From: Algoriphagus formosus
GTDB lineage: Bacteria > Bacteroidota > Bacteroidia > Cytophagales > Cyclobacteriaceae
Length of the DNA: 64,000 bases
Assembly (NCBI RefSeq): GCF_002807035.1
Contig: NZ_NIUC01000002.1
Coordinates: 367,477-431,476, forward strand
Reading direction: 5' to 3'
A program made the translations under genes and the position numbers. Below the pieces are notes generated by a model, which was not told the origin of the DNA, did no database searches, and saw nothing but the letters and a program-made list of their open reading frames with translations. Position 1 is the stretch's first letter, and the number at the start of each line of letters is the position of its first letter. Positions 29,108 to 37,495 of the stretch are shown here, piece after piece.

Positions 29108-31372
29108 TCAACAAATGTCAGAACCCGACTTCGTACGGCTAGGCATGGAAGGCGAAGTCGGAGGATTCACGAGCTTCTTTTCAGCATCATCCAATGCCAG
29201 AAATACATTCTGAACTCGGATAAACTCTTCGAAAATAGCTTCTCTTTTGGTAGAGTTACCAGAAAACTGAAGCCTCATTTCGTATTTTTTCAAATCATAG
29301 GCCAAGAGCATTTTTTGGTAAGATTCCAAAAGGCCTGAGGTAATTTGAGTTGATGCTGTACTTTTCAAACCATTTGCCGGAGGCGGAGGTGGTGGCAACT
29401 GCTTTAGTTCTTCCTCTGTCAAATCTTCCCGAAGCTTGAAGTAATATCCATCCTCCTTCTTAAATCGAATGTAGGGAGAAAATGGATGAGTCGGTCTTTC
29501 TGTCAGCCTTTTATCCTCTACTCTTAATCGAAAATACTTCCCACCAAGATCCAAAAACTCCTCCAGCAATTCCTCTTGATCCCTTTTGTCTTTCTCAATA
29601 AAATGAACACCTGTGTTGAGTTTTTTATGGTAAGCTTTGAGCTCTTTTTGGTAAAGAGAAACAGGGTTCGTATTCGTCGAAAAACTTTGATTTTTTGGTT
29701 CATCCACCGGTATTGTTACTGTCCCACGAAGAGGCTTGGTTCTAGTATCCGAAAACTCCCCAAAACTATTTTCAAAGGCTTCTTTCGTATATAAATTGAC
29801 TTGATAATTCTGCGGAAAGCGTTCCGAACGGGCATTTTTATAGACAAAACTGGAAAAGAAATGGACAATTTCTTCCTGCGAAATTTCATCCAATTTTGAA
29901 TTGGGAATAACTTCTCCATCAAGCCAAAGCGCAAACTCATTACCATCTTTCCAACTTTCAAATTGATCAGCCGAGGGCGCTTTTGCCTCTATTTTGTTTG
30001 GAGTATCTGGAAGTCCATCTTTCAGGCTTTGCGGCAATGCTTCATAGCTTTTTTCTTCCAGTTCCCCATCCGGATACTTCAAGATGAACTTGGTCTGACT
30101 GTAATATTCAGCTTTTGTCATTTTCTGAGAGGATTGATCGGTCACCAACTGATAGCTTTCACTCAAATCTTCTACTAGTTGATTCTGACCCTGTCCGTCG
30201 ACCCAGACCAATCGTCGAATGCCATTTTCCCTGAAAATAGAAGTGACTGCATCAATTTCACCCATTGAATTACCTTCATGAATGAACATTCGAATCAAAA
30301 GTTCTTTATCAGGAAGCTGATCTAAAACAGTGGATAATTGTGCTATAGGCTGGATATCTTCACTTTGTGGATCATTTAAAATAAACCGACCCTCAGTAGC
30401 CAGGTAGAAGGTTAAGTCATATAAATTTTCTGAGCTTTCAACTTCCATGGGAAATATATGTACCTCATGCCTCGGTGCATCGAATGGCTTCTTTACATGT
30501 TCACTAAACCCATAATAAATCAAGCCCATCATCGGGATCAAAAACAATATTTTCAAGGCTGTTCGGATAGGCTTCTGTTTTTTACTCATCATCTGCATTC
30601 GTTTTTTGGTTAAAGAAAAATTAAGGCGGCTAGTCAAGAGATGTTGCGTACTTGAAATCGCCAAGGATAGGAGCTGTCGCTGATAGGAAATTTGATCTAC
30701 TTTTTGGATGGCTGCTCGATCCGCGATAAACTCATGATTGAGCTGAATGGACTGCTTGGCCCAATAAAGACCCGGGTGAAACCAAAACGGTATCATCAAA
30801 AATTCAATAAAAATCAAATCAAGACTATGTTTTTCTCGCACATGACAGAGTTCATGCTCGAAGATCGCATCACTCAATCCTTCCGCTTCAAAGCTTTTTT
30901 TGTGGACGAAAATAAAATTCAAAAAGGAATAGGGAAGTGTATCCTCCTCCAACAAAACCAAAACCTGATCTCGATAAACAACACGAATATTGGAATTCGC
31001 TTTATTCTTCAAAACTCTAATATTCCAAAAAAAGCGATAAGCAAAAATCAAGGAAACCAGCCCATAAAGCCCAATTCCAAGAGCTTTCCAAGGAAATTGC
31101 AGGGGAGGATTAGGTGATTTGGCTATTTCAAAATTCTGCTGAAAATCTCCTTGACTGTTTACTGACATACCATCTAGCTCCTCGATTACAACCCATTCGC
31201 TAGGAGTAGAATCCTGGATTTCGATTTGATTCAGTGGCAAGAGAAAAGAAATCAGCACTGCGAAAAGGAGATAGAACCGATTAAATCGATACAAGACTTC
31301 CTGCTGCAAAAACAGACGATAAAATAGCTGCATTAGCAGTAAGCAAAGGATGGATTTGAGCAAGTATTCCAT
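29108..31372 (-). CDS. M56 family metallopeptidase (BlaR1/MecR1-like) with ExbD-like periplasmic region
   Basis: A 754-residue membrane sensor-protease. Four or so membrane segments lie in the first 290 residues, with the zinc site HELCH (173-177) in FEHELCHVREKH and a second Glu in LNHEFIADRA. After the last membrane segment (about 271-288) the outside part lacks the beta-lactam-binding domain of BlaR1. Residues about 318-392 resemble the periplasmic ExbD/TolR fold (LATEGRFILN, LLIRMFIHEGNSMGEIDAV, ENGIRRLVWVD). The rest holds FALWLDGEVIPNSKL and two related helical units ending in P-rich segments. It overlaps the blaI stop by one base; the two make an operon. Confidence 0.88.
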   Translation of the reverse strand: MEYLLKSILCLLLMQLFYRLFLQQEVLYRFNRFYLLFAVLISFLLPLNQIEIQDSTPSEWVVIEELDGMSVNSQGDFQQNFEIAKSPNPPLQFPWKALGIGLYGLVSLIFAYRFFWNIRVLKNKANSNIRVVYRDQVLVLLEEDTLPYSFLNFIFVHKKSFEAEGLSDAIFEHELCHVREKHSLDLIFIEFLMIPFWFHPGLYWAKQSIQLNHEFIADRAAIQKVDQISYQRQLLSLAISSTQHLLTSRLNFSLTKKRMQMMSKKQKPIRTALKILFLIPMMGLIYYGFSEHVKKPFDAPRHEVHIFPMEVESSENLYDLTFYLATEGRFILNDPQSEDIQPIAQLSTVLDQLPDKELLIRMFIHEGNSMGEIDAVTSIFRENGIRRLVWVDGQGQNQLVEDLSESYQLVTDQSSQKMTKAEYYSQTKFILKYPDGELEEKSYEALPQSLKDGLPDTPNKIEAKAPSADQFESWKDGNEFALWLDGEVIPNSKLDEISQEEIVHFFSSFVYKNARSERFPQNYQVNLYTKEAFENSFGEFSDTRTKPLRGTVTIPVDEPKNQSFSTNTNPVSLYQKELKAYHKKLNTGVHFIEKDKRDQEELLEEFLDLGGKYFRLRVEDKRLTERPTHPFSPYIRFKKEDGYYFKLREDLTEEELKQLPPPPPPANGLKSTASTQITSGLLESYQKMLLAYDLKKYEMRLQFSGNSTKREAIFEEFIRVQNVFLALDDAEKKLVNPPTSPSMPSRTKSGSDIC

Positions 31373-31737
31373 TACTTTTTTTGGTTTAGTTGGTCATCTA
31401 TCATAGACTTTAGCTCTTTTAATTGAGCCTCGGTGAAAGAACTTTGCTTCGCAAAAAATGAAGCAAACTGAGCAGGAGAATCATTGAAAAAGTTCTTGAT
31501 CAAACCTTGGAGATGTTTGCCAAAATAGGACTCTTTGGATACAAGGGGAAAATAAAGCCTAGCCTTTCCCTCTGTCTGATAGTCCACGAATTTTTTCTCC
31601 TGCATTCGTTTGAGCAAGGTGGAAATAGTAGTCGCTGCAGGCTTGGGCTCAGGATACGCTTCGATCAGATCTTTCAGAAAAGCTTTTTCCTTTTCCCAAA
31701 GGTGATTCATTAATTCTTCTTCGGCTTTGGATAGCAT
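31372..31737 (-). CDS. blaI: BlaI/MecI/CopY family transcriptional repressor
   Basis: A 121-residue winged-helix repressor. The N-terminal DNA-binding domain is typical (LSKAEEELMNHLWEKEKAFLKDLIEAYPEP, then TTISTLLKRMQEKKFVDYQTEGKARLYFPLV), followed by a C-terminal dimerisation helix pair. In the known pairs the M56 protein, when it senses its signal, leads to cleavage of the repressor and opens the promoter. Here two near-perfect operators lie upstream, over its own promoter, so it represses itself and the M56 gene. The target beyond this operon is not known; no beta-lactamase gene is close by. Confidence 0.93.
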   Translation of the reverse strand: MLSKAEEELMNHLWEKEKAFLKDLIEAYPEPKPAATTISTLLKRMQEKKFVDYQTEGKARLYFPLVSKESYFGKHLQGLIKNFFNDSPAQFASFFAKQSSFTEAQLKELKSMIDDQLNQKK

Positions 31738-31754
31738 AGATGTTCAGATTAATA

Positions 31755-31770
31755 TTCTACAAATGTAGAA
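31755..31770. promoter_or_regulatory. BlaI operator, proximal
   Basis: TTCTACA-AA-TGTAGAA, a perfect 7-bp inverted repeat around a two-base centre, containing the BlaI/MecI core TACAnnTGTA. It starts 18 bases before the blaI ATG and covers the -7 promoter element. Confidence 0.9.
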
Positions 31771-31790
31771 GAGATTTATTATTCTACAAG
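31760..31790 (-). promoter_or_regulatory. blaI-M56 promoter, CTTG-N19-TACATTTG
   Basis: On the minus strand CTTG (31787-31790) and TACATTTG (31760-31767) are separated by exactly 19 bases, the ideal Bacteroidota spacing; the second is a full TAnnTTTG match. Transcription should start near 31753, about 16 bases before the ATG. Each element lies inside one operator. Confidence 0.75.
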
Positions 31791-31797
31791 TGTAGAA
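31782..31797. promoter_or_regulatory. BlaI operator, distal
   Basis: TTCTACA-AG-TGTAGAA, the same 7-bp arms as the proximal site, with centres 27 bases apart. It covers the -33 promoter element. Confidence 0.9.
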
Positions 31798-32011
31798 GAA
31801 TAGTTTTATGATATTTTTAGAAAAACATAAATGAATTCTAAAAACTGAGAAATAGGCACTTTAAAGCAGTTCGTTTCATAAACAACTGAAAAACAATCCT
31901 TAAATACTTTCTCTCCAAGAAAAAATAATCAGCTGAGCTGAACAGAATTACGAATTTTCGGCTTAAATACCCAGAAATTGATAATTTCACCACCTGCTCA
32001 AGAAGAAGACC

Positions 32012-34684
32012 ATGTTAGCCGAACATATACGATTACAGGAAGATAGAGAATACAAAAAGCACTGGAAGAAATGGGGCCCCTACCTTACAGAAAGACAGTG
32101 GGGAACCGTCCGTGAAGACTATAGCCCTGATGGTGCAGCTTGGGAAAATGTGACCCACGATGAGGCACGTAGCAAGGCCTATCGCTGGGGAGAGGAAGGC
32201 ATCGGTGGAATCTCCGACCACAAACAAAAACTTTGTCTTGCCTGGGCATTTTGGAATGGAAAAGACCCATTTATCAAAGAGCGGCTTTTTGGATTGACGG
32301 GAAATCAGGGAAATCATGGAGAGGACGTCAAGGAAATCTATTACTATCTAGACTCCACGCCGACTCACTCCTACATGAAGATGCTTTATAAGTATCCTCA
32401 AGCCGAATTCCCTTACCAAAAACTACTTCTGGAAAATAAGAAAAGGCAAAAGACCGACCCTGAATTTGAACTGATCGACACAGGAGTATTTGATGAGGAT
32501 CGGTACTTTGACATTTTTATAGAATATGCCAAAAATGACGCAGAGGACATTGTCGCTAAAGTAACCATCCATAACAGAGGTCCCGAATCAGCTCCCATTT
32601 GGGTGATGCCGACGCTTTGGTTTCGAAAAACTTGGTTTACAGGCCACGAACCCTTTATGCCAAAGTTGAGCCTCGTCCGCTCCAATAGAATCAAAGCGTT
32701 CAATCCAAAATCGGGAAACTATTCTATCACCTTCAGTGGCAGCCCAGATATTCGGTTTTGTGACAATGAAACCAATCGGGAAAGGCTTTACAATATCCCC
32801 AACGAGCGGGAGTTTCATAAAGACGGTATCAATGATTACCTGATCAAAAAGGATGACTCCAAAGTCAATCCAAAGTTTACCGGTACCAAAGCAGCGGCCA
32901 TTTACCACCTTGAAATTCCAGCTGGAGAGAAAGTAGAGATCAAAATGCGACTTCAGCATCAGTTGGAAGATCAGCCACTAGAAATTTGTGAAACCTGCTT
33001 AGAAGAAAGAAAGCGGGAGGCCGATGAGTTCTATGGTCAATTGCAAGATCGAGTCACGGATCCTGACCTAAGACAAATTCAGCGGCAAGCCTATGCAGGT
33101 ATGATGTGGTCTAAGCAGTTTTATTATTACGATGTAGAGCGGTGGCTGGAAGGAGACCCTGGGAGATACGTACCTCCGGTTGCTCGAAAGAAAGGCCGAA
33201 ATCATCAGTGGCGACACCTTCAAAACTACGATATCATTTCCATGCCGGACAAGTGGGAATATCCATGGTATGCGGCATGGGACTTAGCATTTCATTGTAT
33301 TCCCATAGCTCGAATTGACCCGGAATTTGCCAAAGATCAGCTGCTACTGCTACTCAATGAGTGGTACATGCATCCTAATGGTCAAATCCCGGCCTACGAG
33401 TGGAACTTCTCGGATGTCAATCCACCTGTTCATGCTTACGCGGTGCAGCGCGTCTATCAAATAGATAAAAAAGCCAATGGAGGAAAAGGTGACCAGGAAT
33501 TTCTAGAGCGTGCGATGCACAAACTCATGCTCAATTTCACCTGGTGGGTCAATCGAAAAGATAATGACGGCAAAAATATATTCGAGGGAGGATTCTTAGG
33601 ACTGGATAATATTTCCATTTTCGATAGATCTGCGGCGGAGTATTATCAGGGCAAACTGGAACAAGCCGATGGTACTTCTTGGATGGCGATGTTTTCGTTG
33701 AACATGCTCCGAATGTCCTTGGATCTTTGCGAGTTCAACACTGTGTATCAGTACACTGCGACCAAATTTCTGGAGCACTTTCTCTACATCGCCGGAGCAA
33801 TGAACAATATCTCAAAGGAACACATATCTCTTTGGGATGATGAGGACCAGTTTTTCTATGACGTTTTCCACTTCAAAGGAAAAGAGCCCGAAAAGCTAAA
33901 GGTTCGCTCTATTGTGGGTTTAATTCCACTTTTTGCGGTGGAGCCTATACGAGAAGAGCTCTTCGAAAGCCTGCCTGAATTCAAGAAAAGGCTGGACTTC
34001 TTTATGCGGGAAAAGCCAAAATTAGCAGCGCTGGTATCAAGCTGGATTCATCCAGGAAAAGGCAAACGCAGACTTTTCTCTTTGCTGCGAGGACACCGAA
34101 TGCGAAGTGTCCTTCACAAGATGTTGGATTCTGAGGAGTTTTTGAGTGATTTTGGAATTCGATCCCTATCCAAATTCCATTTGGCCAAACCTTACACACT
34201 TCAAATGAACGGAGATGCCTATTCAATCAGATATACTCCCGGAGAGTCTGACACCCGGATGTTTGGAGGCAACTCAAATTGGCGAGGACCGATATGGTTC
34301 CCTATTAATTACCTGATCATTGAGTCGCTGAAGAAATTCAACTTCTACTATGGCGGTGACTTTTCGATCGAATACCCAACCGGATCGGGCAATTACCTTT
34401 CCATGGATATGATTGCAAAGGAACTTTCACTGAGATGTATGAAAATCTTTATGCGAGATGCGAATGGAAACAGACCTGTCTTTGGGAATCAGGAAAAATT
34501 CCAGAAAGACCCTCATTTCAAGGATCATATATTATTCTATGAATATTTTCATGGTGATAGTGGCAAAGGCCTAGGCGCTTCCCATCAGACAGGATGGACA
34601 GGCCTAGTGGCAGAGATGATCCATAAATATTACAAAGAAGAAAAACTAGAAGTACATGCCTCTACTCCCCTTTTTAGAAGCTAA
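32012..34684 (+). CDS. Glucosidase-like glycoside hydrolase (GH63 type, MGH1-like)
   Basis: An 890-residue cytoplasmic enzyme with no signal peptide. The family-typical start RLQEDREYKKHWKKWGPYLTERQWGTVREDYS is followed by a beta-sandwich region and a long (alpha/alpha)6 barrel. The barrel holds KWEYPWYAAWDLAFH, NGQIPAYEWNFSDVNPPVHA with its acidic residues, GLDNISIFDRS and GGNSNWRGPIWFPINYL, all features of bacterial GH63 proteins related to glucosylglycerate/mannosylglycerate hydrolases. The substrate cannot be told. Its 3' end overlaps rnhB by 29 bases. Confidence 0.85.
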   Translation: MLAEHIRLQEDREYKKHWKKWGPYLTERQWGTVREDYSPDGAAWENVTHDEARSKAYRWGEEGIGGISDHKQKLCLAWAFWNGKDPFIKERLFGLTGNQGNHGEDVKEIYYYLDSTPTHSYMKMLYKYPQAEFPYQKLLLENKKRQKTDPEFELIDTGVFDEDRYFDIFIEYAKNDAEDIVAKVTIHNRGPESAPIWVMPTLWFRKTWFTGHEPFMPKLSLVRSNRIKAFNPKSGNYSITFSGSPDIRFCDNETNRERLYNIPNEREFHKDGINDYLIKKDDSKVNPKFTGTKAAAIYHLEIPAGEKVEIKMRLQHQLEDQPLEICETCLEERKREADEFYGQLQDRVTDPDLRQIQRQAYAGMMWSKQFYYYDVERWLEGDPGRYVPPVARKKGRNHQWRHLQNYDIISMPDKWEYPWYAAWDLAFHCIPIARIDPEFAKDQLLLLLNEWYMHPNGQIPAYEWNFSDVNPPVHAYAVQRVYQIDKKANGGKGDQEFLERAMHKLMLNFTWWVNRKDNDGKNIFEGGFLGLDNISIFDRSAAEYYQGKLEQADGTSWMAMFSLNMLRMSLDLCEFNTVYQYTATKFLEHFLYIAGAMNNISKEHISLWDDEDQFFYDVFHFKGKEPEKLKVRSIVGLIPLFAVEPIREELFESLPEFKKRLDFFMREKPKLAALVSSWIHPGKGKRRLFSLLRGHRMRSVLHKMLDSEEFLSDFGIRSLSKFHLAKPYTLQMNGDAYSIRYTPGESDTRMFGGNSNWRGPIWFPINYLIIESLKKFNFYYGGDFSIEYPTGSGNYLSMDMIAKELSLRCMKIFMRDANGNRPVFGNQEKFQKDPHFKDHILFYEYFHGDSGKGLGASHQTGWTGLVAEMIHKYYKEEKLEVHASTPLFRS

Positions 34685-35261
34685 TCGCCTCGAAGCAGGC
34701 TGTGATGAAGTAGGAAGGGGCTGTCTTGCAGGTCCCGTCGTGGCAGCTGCTGTTATTTTACCCGAGGACTTTTCAAACCCTTGGGTAAATGACTCCAAAA
34801 AATTACTCAAATCGCAGCGGGAAGAATTGGTGGAAGAAATCAAGTCCACTGCACTTAGCTGGGCCATCGCAGAGGCAAGCGTAGCCGAGATCGACCAAAT
34901 CAATATTTTGAATGCCTCTTTCTTAGCAATGAAGCGAGCTGTTTTGGGACTAAAAACTCAACCCAATCACTTACTGATCGATGGGAATCGGTGGAAGTCT
35001 GATTTACAGATACCTCATACCTGCGTAATCAAAGGGGATGGAAAGTTTGCCAGCATTGCAGCTGCTTCCATTTTAGCCAAAGTCTATCGAGATGATTTTA
35101 TGGCCAAACTGGCAGAGGATTTCCCTTACTATGGATGGGAAACCAATGCAGGCTACCCGACAAAAGTACATCGAAAGGGAATCTCAGACCATGGAGCTAC
35201 TCCATGGCACCGATCAAGCTTTAAGCTTTTACCAGATCAGTTGGAGCTTAATTTTACGTAA
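34656..35261 (+). CDS. rnhB: Ribonuclease HII
   Basis: A 201-residue endonuclease that cuts RNA in RNA-DNA hybrids and single ribonucleotides in DNA. The catalytic acidic residues are visible in CDEVGRGCLAGPVVAAAVIL, LLIDGNR and SILAKVYRD, with the C-terminal YPTKVHRKGISDHGATPWHR typical of HII. Length is normal. It starts inside the end of the glucosidase gene (29-base overlap), suggesting translational coupling, though the functions are unrelated. It ends one base before the converging lipocalin-like gene. Confidence 0.96.
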   Translation: MPLLPFLEANRLEAGCDEVGRGCLAGPVVAAAVILPEDFSNPWVNDSKKLLKSQREELVEEIKSTALSWAIAEASVAEIDQINILNASFLAMKRAVLGLKTQPNHLLIDGNRWKSDLQIPHTCVIKGDGKFASIAAASILAKVYRDDFMAKLAEDFPYYGWETNAGYPTKVHRKGISDHGATPWHRSSFKLLPDQLELNFT

Positions 35262-35262
35262 T

Positions 35263-35712
35263 TTACTTTTTGGGCTTTTCTACTACTCGCTCAAAAATCA
35301 GTTTACCGCTATTGCCTGACTTGGTAATGGGTTCCAGCACCAATCTATTCTCATCAAAGTCTACAATTTTTGCCTTCCGCTCCATTTCTCCCTCACGGAT
35401 GATCAATACATCCCCTTCACCGATCTCAATTTGAGCACGACGCTGAACGATGGTCTGATTGACCATGTCTGTATAGCGAAGGGAATCTCCTGGGGTAAAT
35501 TGATAAATCGTGGACTCAAGCCTATTCTTGATTCGATATTCCATATTTGCCCGGGTAGCGGAGTCGGCTTCTCTGAATTGGGCGGAATTTCTAATTCGAT
35601 CAATCCCATCGAAGTAAACCAATTGCCATTTACCGATGAGTTGTTGTGCTTCTATGCTAGAAATGCTCAAGAATAGCGAAAGCAGTACAGGAGAAAGAAA
35701 GGATAGGTTCAT
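35263..35712 (-). CDS. Secreted lipocalin-like protein, unknown
   Basis: A 149-residue protein with a Sec signal ending near SSIEAQ. The mature protein begins QLIGKWQLVYFDGIDRI, a G-x-W-x-L start like that of lipocalin-like domains, followed by beta strands such as TIYQFTPGDSLRYTD, DVLIIREGEMERKAKIVDF and NRLVLEPITKSG. It probably lies in the periplasm and may bind a small ligand; the assignment rests only on this pattern. Confidence 0.65.
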   Translation of the reverse strand: MNLSFLSPVLLSLFLSISSIEAQQLIGKWQLVYFDGIDRIRNSAQFREADSATRANMEYRIKNRLESTIYQFTPGDSLRYTDMVNQTIVQRRAQIEIGEGDVLIIREGEMERKAKIVDFDENRLVLEPITKSGNSGKLIFERVVEKPKK

Positions 35713-35751
35713 ATTGATACCTAGGCAATTTTATTGCCAAAAAATATTTTA

Positions 35752-36264
35752 TCAGCCAGGAACGACTTTCACATTTAAAAAAGGAAGCCATTCTTCGGCA
35801 TGTCTCTCGGCATAATCAGCCAAAAAATAAGATAGGGTGGGCTTAAAAGGAAGAATTTTTAAAGGCATGCCAGCTTCTTCCGGTGTCTTGTTTCCCTTAT
35901 TTACGTTACAGCGATTGCAGGCGGTAACTAGATTAGTCCAGGACGTTTTTCCACCCTTGGATCGAGGCACAACATGATCAATTGTCAAATGCTTCACCGA
36001 TCCACAATACTGACATTCTCCATTATCTCTTCGAAAAAGGTTGGCCCGATTGAGCATCACCCCCCTATAAGGAATGCTTTTATATTGATTTAGTCGGATG
36101 ACAGCAGGATATTCAAAACTTCTGCTAATGGTTCGGATCTGTAAAAGTTCGTAGGTGGAAAGCATGGTTGCCTTCTCAAGCAAAGTAAGAACGATAGCCT
36201 TTTGGGCCGAAACTACTGCCACCGGTGAGTGATCCAAATTTAATACCAATACCCGCTTTTCCAT
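35752..36264 (-). CDS. HNH endonuclease
   Basis: A 170-residue protein with an HNH nuclease core. Zinc-binding CQYCG and CNRCN pairs flank LTIDHVVPRSKGGKTSWTNLV, which carries the catalytic His and Asn. The N-terminal 75 residues (VLVLNLDHSPVAVVSAQKAI and the following helices) are typical of the chromosomal Bacteroidota HNH family, not of phage or intein nucleases. A TTG just upstream (36270) is in frame but ATG 36264 is closer to the family start. It follows the NlpC/P60-like gene by three bases. Its biological role is unknown. Confidence 0.85.
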   Translation of the reverse strand: MEKRVLVLNLDHSPVAVVSAQKAIVLTLLEKATMLSTYELLQIRTISRSFEYPAVIRLNQYKSIPYRGVMLNRANLFRRDNGECQYCGSVKHLTIDHVVPRSKGGKTSWTNLVTACNRCNVNKGNKTPEEAGMPLKILPFKPTLSYFLADYAERHAEEWLPFLNVKVVPG

Positions 36265-36266
36265 CT

Positions 36267-37064
36267 TCAATTAAACACTGACCTAGCTTCCAAAACGACC
36301 TGTTTATTTCGATTGTTTGCAAGAAAACCCTCCCATTCCTCAAGATCTGAGACTTTCATCCGACTATCCATCCAAAGTACTTCCTCCATGCCCAGGTAGA
36401 TTGCGAATTGATCTTGACGAGAATCTTCATCATGAAAAATAAATAAATCTCCCGGCATGGCATGATTAAAAGGTAAAATTCTTCCGGGCAAAGTGGCTGA
36501 GGACCATTGATATCCGGCGATGGAGTAGATCAAAGCGAAACCCTGTAGCTCGTCCAACCCAAAAATACTTCGGCCTCCCGCTTGCCAAGGAGCATTGATA
36601 TACCGAAGCGCAATTTCCAGTAATTCATCCCGATCTGCCCGCTTAGCATGGGCTCGGCTAGTCCCGGTAAAGCCTATAGTTTCCTGCCAATTGAAAAGCT
36701 CCAATTCCGAAAAGTGTAAACGGCTTCCGGGCAATAAATATAGATTTGTCCCCATGTATTCTATGGCAGCTATGGGGCTTGTAACTATCTGAAAATCTTG
36801 GTCCAGAAAATTCTGATACTCGTCTTTGTGGATTTCCTTGAGTGACTTTGTCGAGATCCAGCCTCCCATTCTACTATCCTCATGAAAAATGCGATACCAC
36901 TGACGATCTGTGGACACAGCTAGTACTTGATAACACTCCCCAAATAAAAGTTGGGAAATCATCGCCGAATTGGTACTTGGCTGTCGGTATACGGGTAGCA
37001 GGGTTTGCCTACAAATCCCGAAGGAATCAATTAAGGGCCATTCGTTGAAGTTCTCTTTTGGCAT
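36267..37064 (-). CDS. SH3/NlpC-P60-like protein with missing catalytic residues
   Basis: A 265-residue protein of the C40 peptidase type common in Bacteroidota: an N-terminal bacterial SH3 region (GICRQTLLPVYRQPSTNSAM, then QLLFGECYQVLA, DRQWYRIF), a linker SH3-like part and a C-terminal NlpC/P60 fold (YINAPWQAGGRSIFGLDELQ, AMPGDLFIFH, FAIYLG). The usual active-site D-C-S-G-F is replaced by D-E-L-Q-G-F and the catalytic His before the I-Y-L-G strand is replaced by Gln, so it should be inactive. There is no signal peptide. It overlaps smpB by 38 bases, which is coupled on the same strand. Confidence 0.8.
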   Translation of the reverse strand: MPKENFNEWPLIDSFGICRQTLLPVYRQPSTNSAMISQLLFGECYQVLAVSTDRQWYRIFHEDSRMGGWISTKSLKEIHKDEYQNFLDQDFQIVTSPIAAIEYMGTNLYLLPGSRLHFSELELFNWQETIGFTGTSRAHAKRADRDELLEIALRYINAPWQAGGRSIFGLDELQGFALIYSIAGYQWSSATLPGRILPFNHAMPGDLFIFHDEDSRQDQFAIYLGMEEVLWMDSRMKVSDLEEWEGFLANNRNKQVVLEARSVFN

Positions 37065-37494
37065 CTTTAGCTTTCAAGTCCTGTCGCTTGTCGTGAGTCT
37101 TTTTACCTCTTCCGAGGGCAATTTCCATTTTTGCCAGCCCACGATCATTGATAAATATACGAACAGGAATGATAGTCAGCCCCTTTTCTTGGGACTTCGT
37201 GTGGAGTTTTTCAAGTTCTTTCTTATTGAGAAGGAGTTTCCGATCTCTTACCGCCTCGTGATTATAGCTAGAAGCCATGGAGTATGGGGCGATATGCATT
37301 TGCCTCACAAAAAGCTCCCCATCCAGAAAAACGCAGAAAGATTCCGTGAGAGAGACCTTCCCCTCCCGGATGGATTTGATTTCGGTGCCTTTCAGCATGA
37401 TTCCAGCTTTGAAAGTATCAATAAACTCAAATTGAAAGCTTGCCTTCTTATTCTTTATATTGACAATCTTATCAAACTTCTTCTTATCTGCCAT
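37027..37494 (-). CDS. smpB: SsrA-binding protein
   Basis: A 155-residue protein that binds tmRNA and brings it to stalled ribosomes for trans-translation. The beta-barrel motifs are present: DKIVNIKNKKASFQFEF, GIMLKGTEIKSIREGKVSL, HIAPYSMAS and the basic C-terminal tail LGRGKKTHDKRQDLKAKDAK that enters the mRNA channel. The length is normal. It starts one base downstream of the tsaD stop codon, so the two are co-transcribed. No tmRNA gene was seen in the window. Confidence 0.96.
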   Translation of the reverse strand: MADKKKFDKIVNIKNKKASFQFEFIDTFKAGIMLKGTEIKSIREGKVSLTESFCVFLDGELFVRQMHIAPYSMASSYNHEAVRDRKLLLNKKELEKLHTKSQEKGLTIIPVRIFINDRGLAKMEIALGRGKKTHDKRQDLKAKDAKRELQRMALN

Positions 37495-37495
37495 A

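Noticed and set aside
30692..31117. A 141-codon plus-strand frame inside the M56 gene
   Set aside because: Antisense to the zinc-site region of a convincing gene; low-complexity Lys/Gln-rich translation with no recognisable fold.
31815..31843. AT-rich inverted repeat TTTTAGAA / TTCTAAAA beside the BlaI operators, considered as a third operator
   Set aside because: It lacks the TACAnnTGTA core and has a 13-base centre, so it does not fit BlaI binding.
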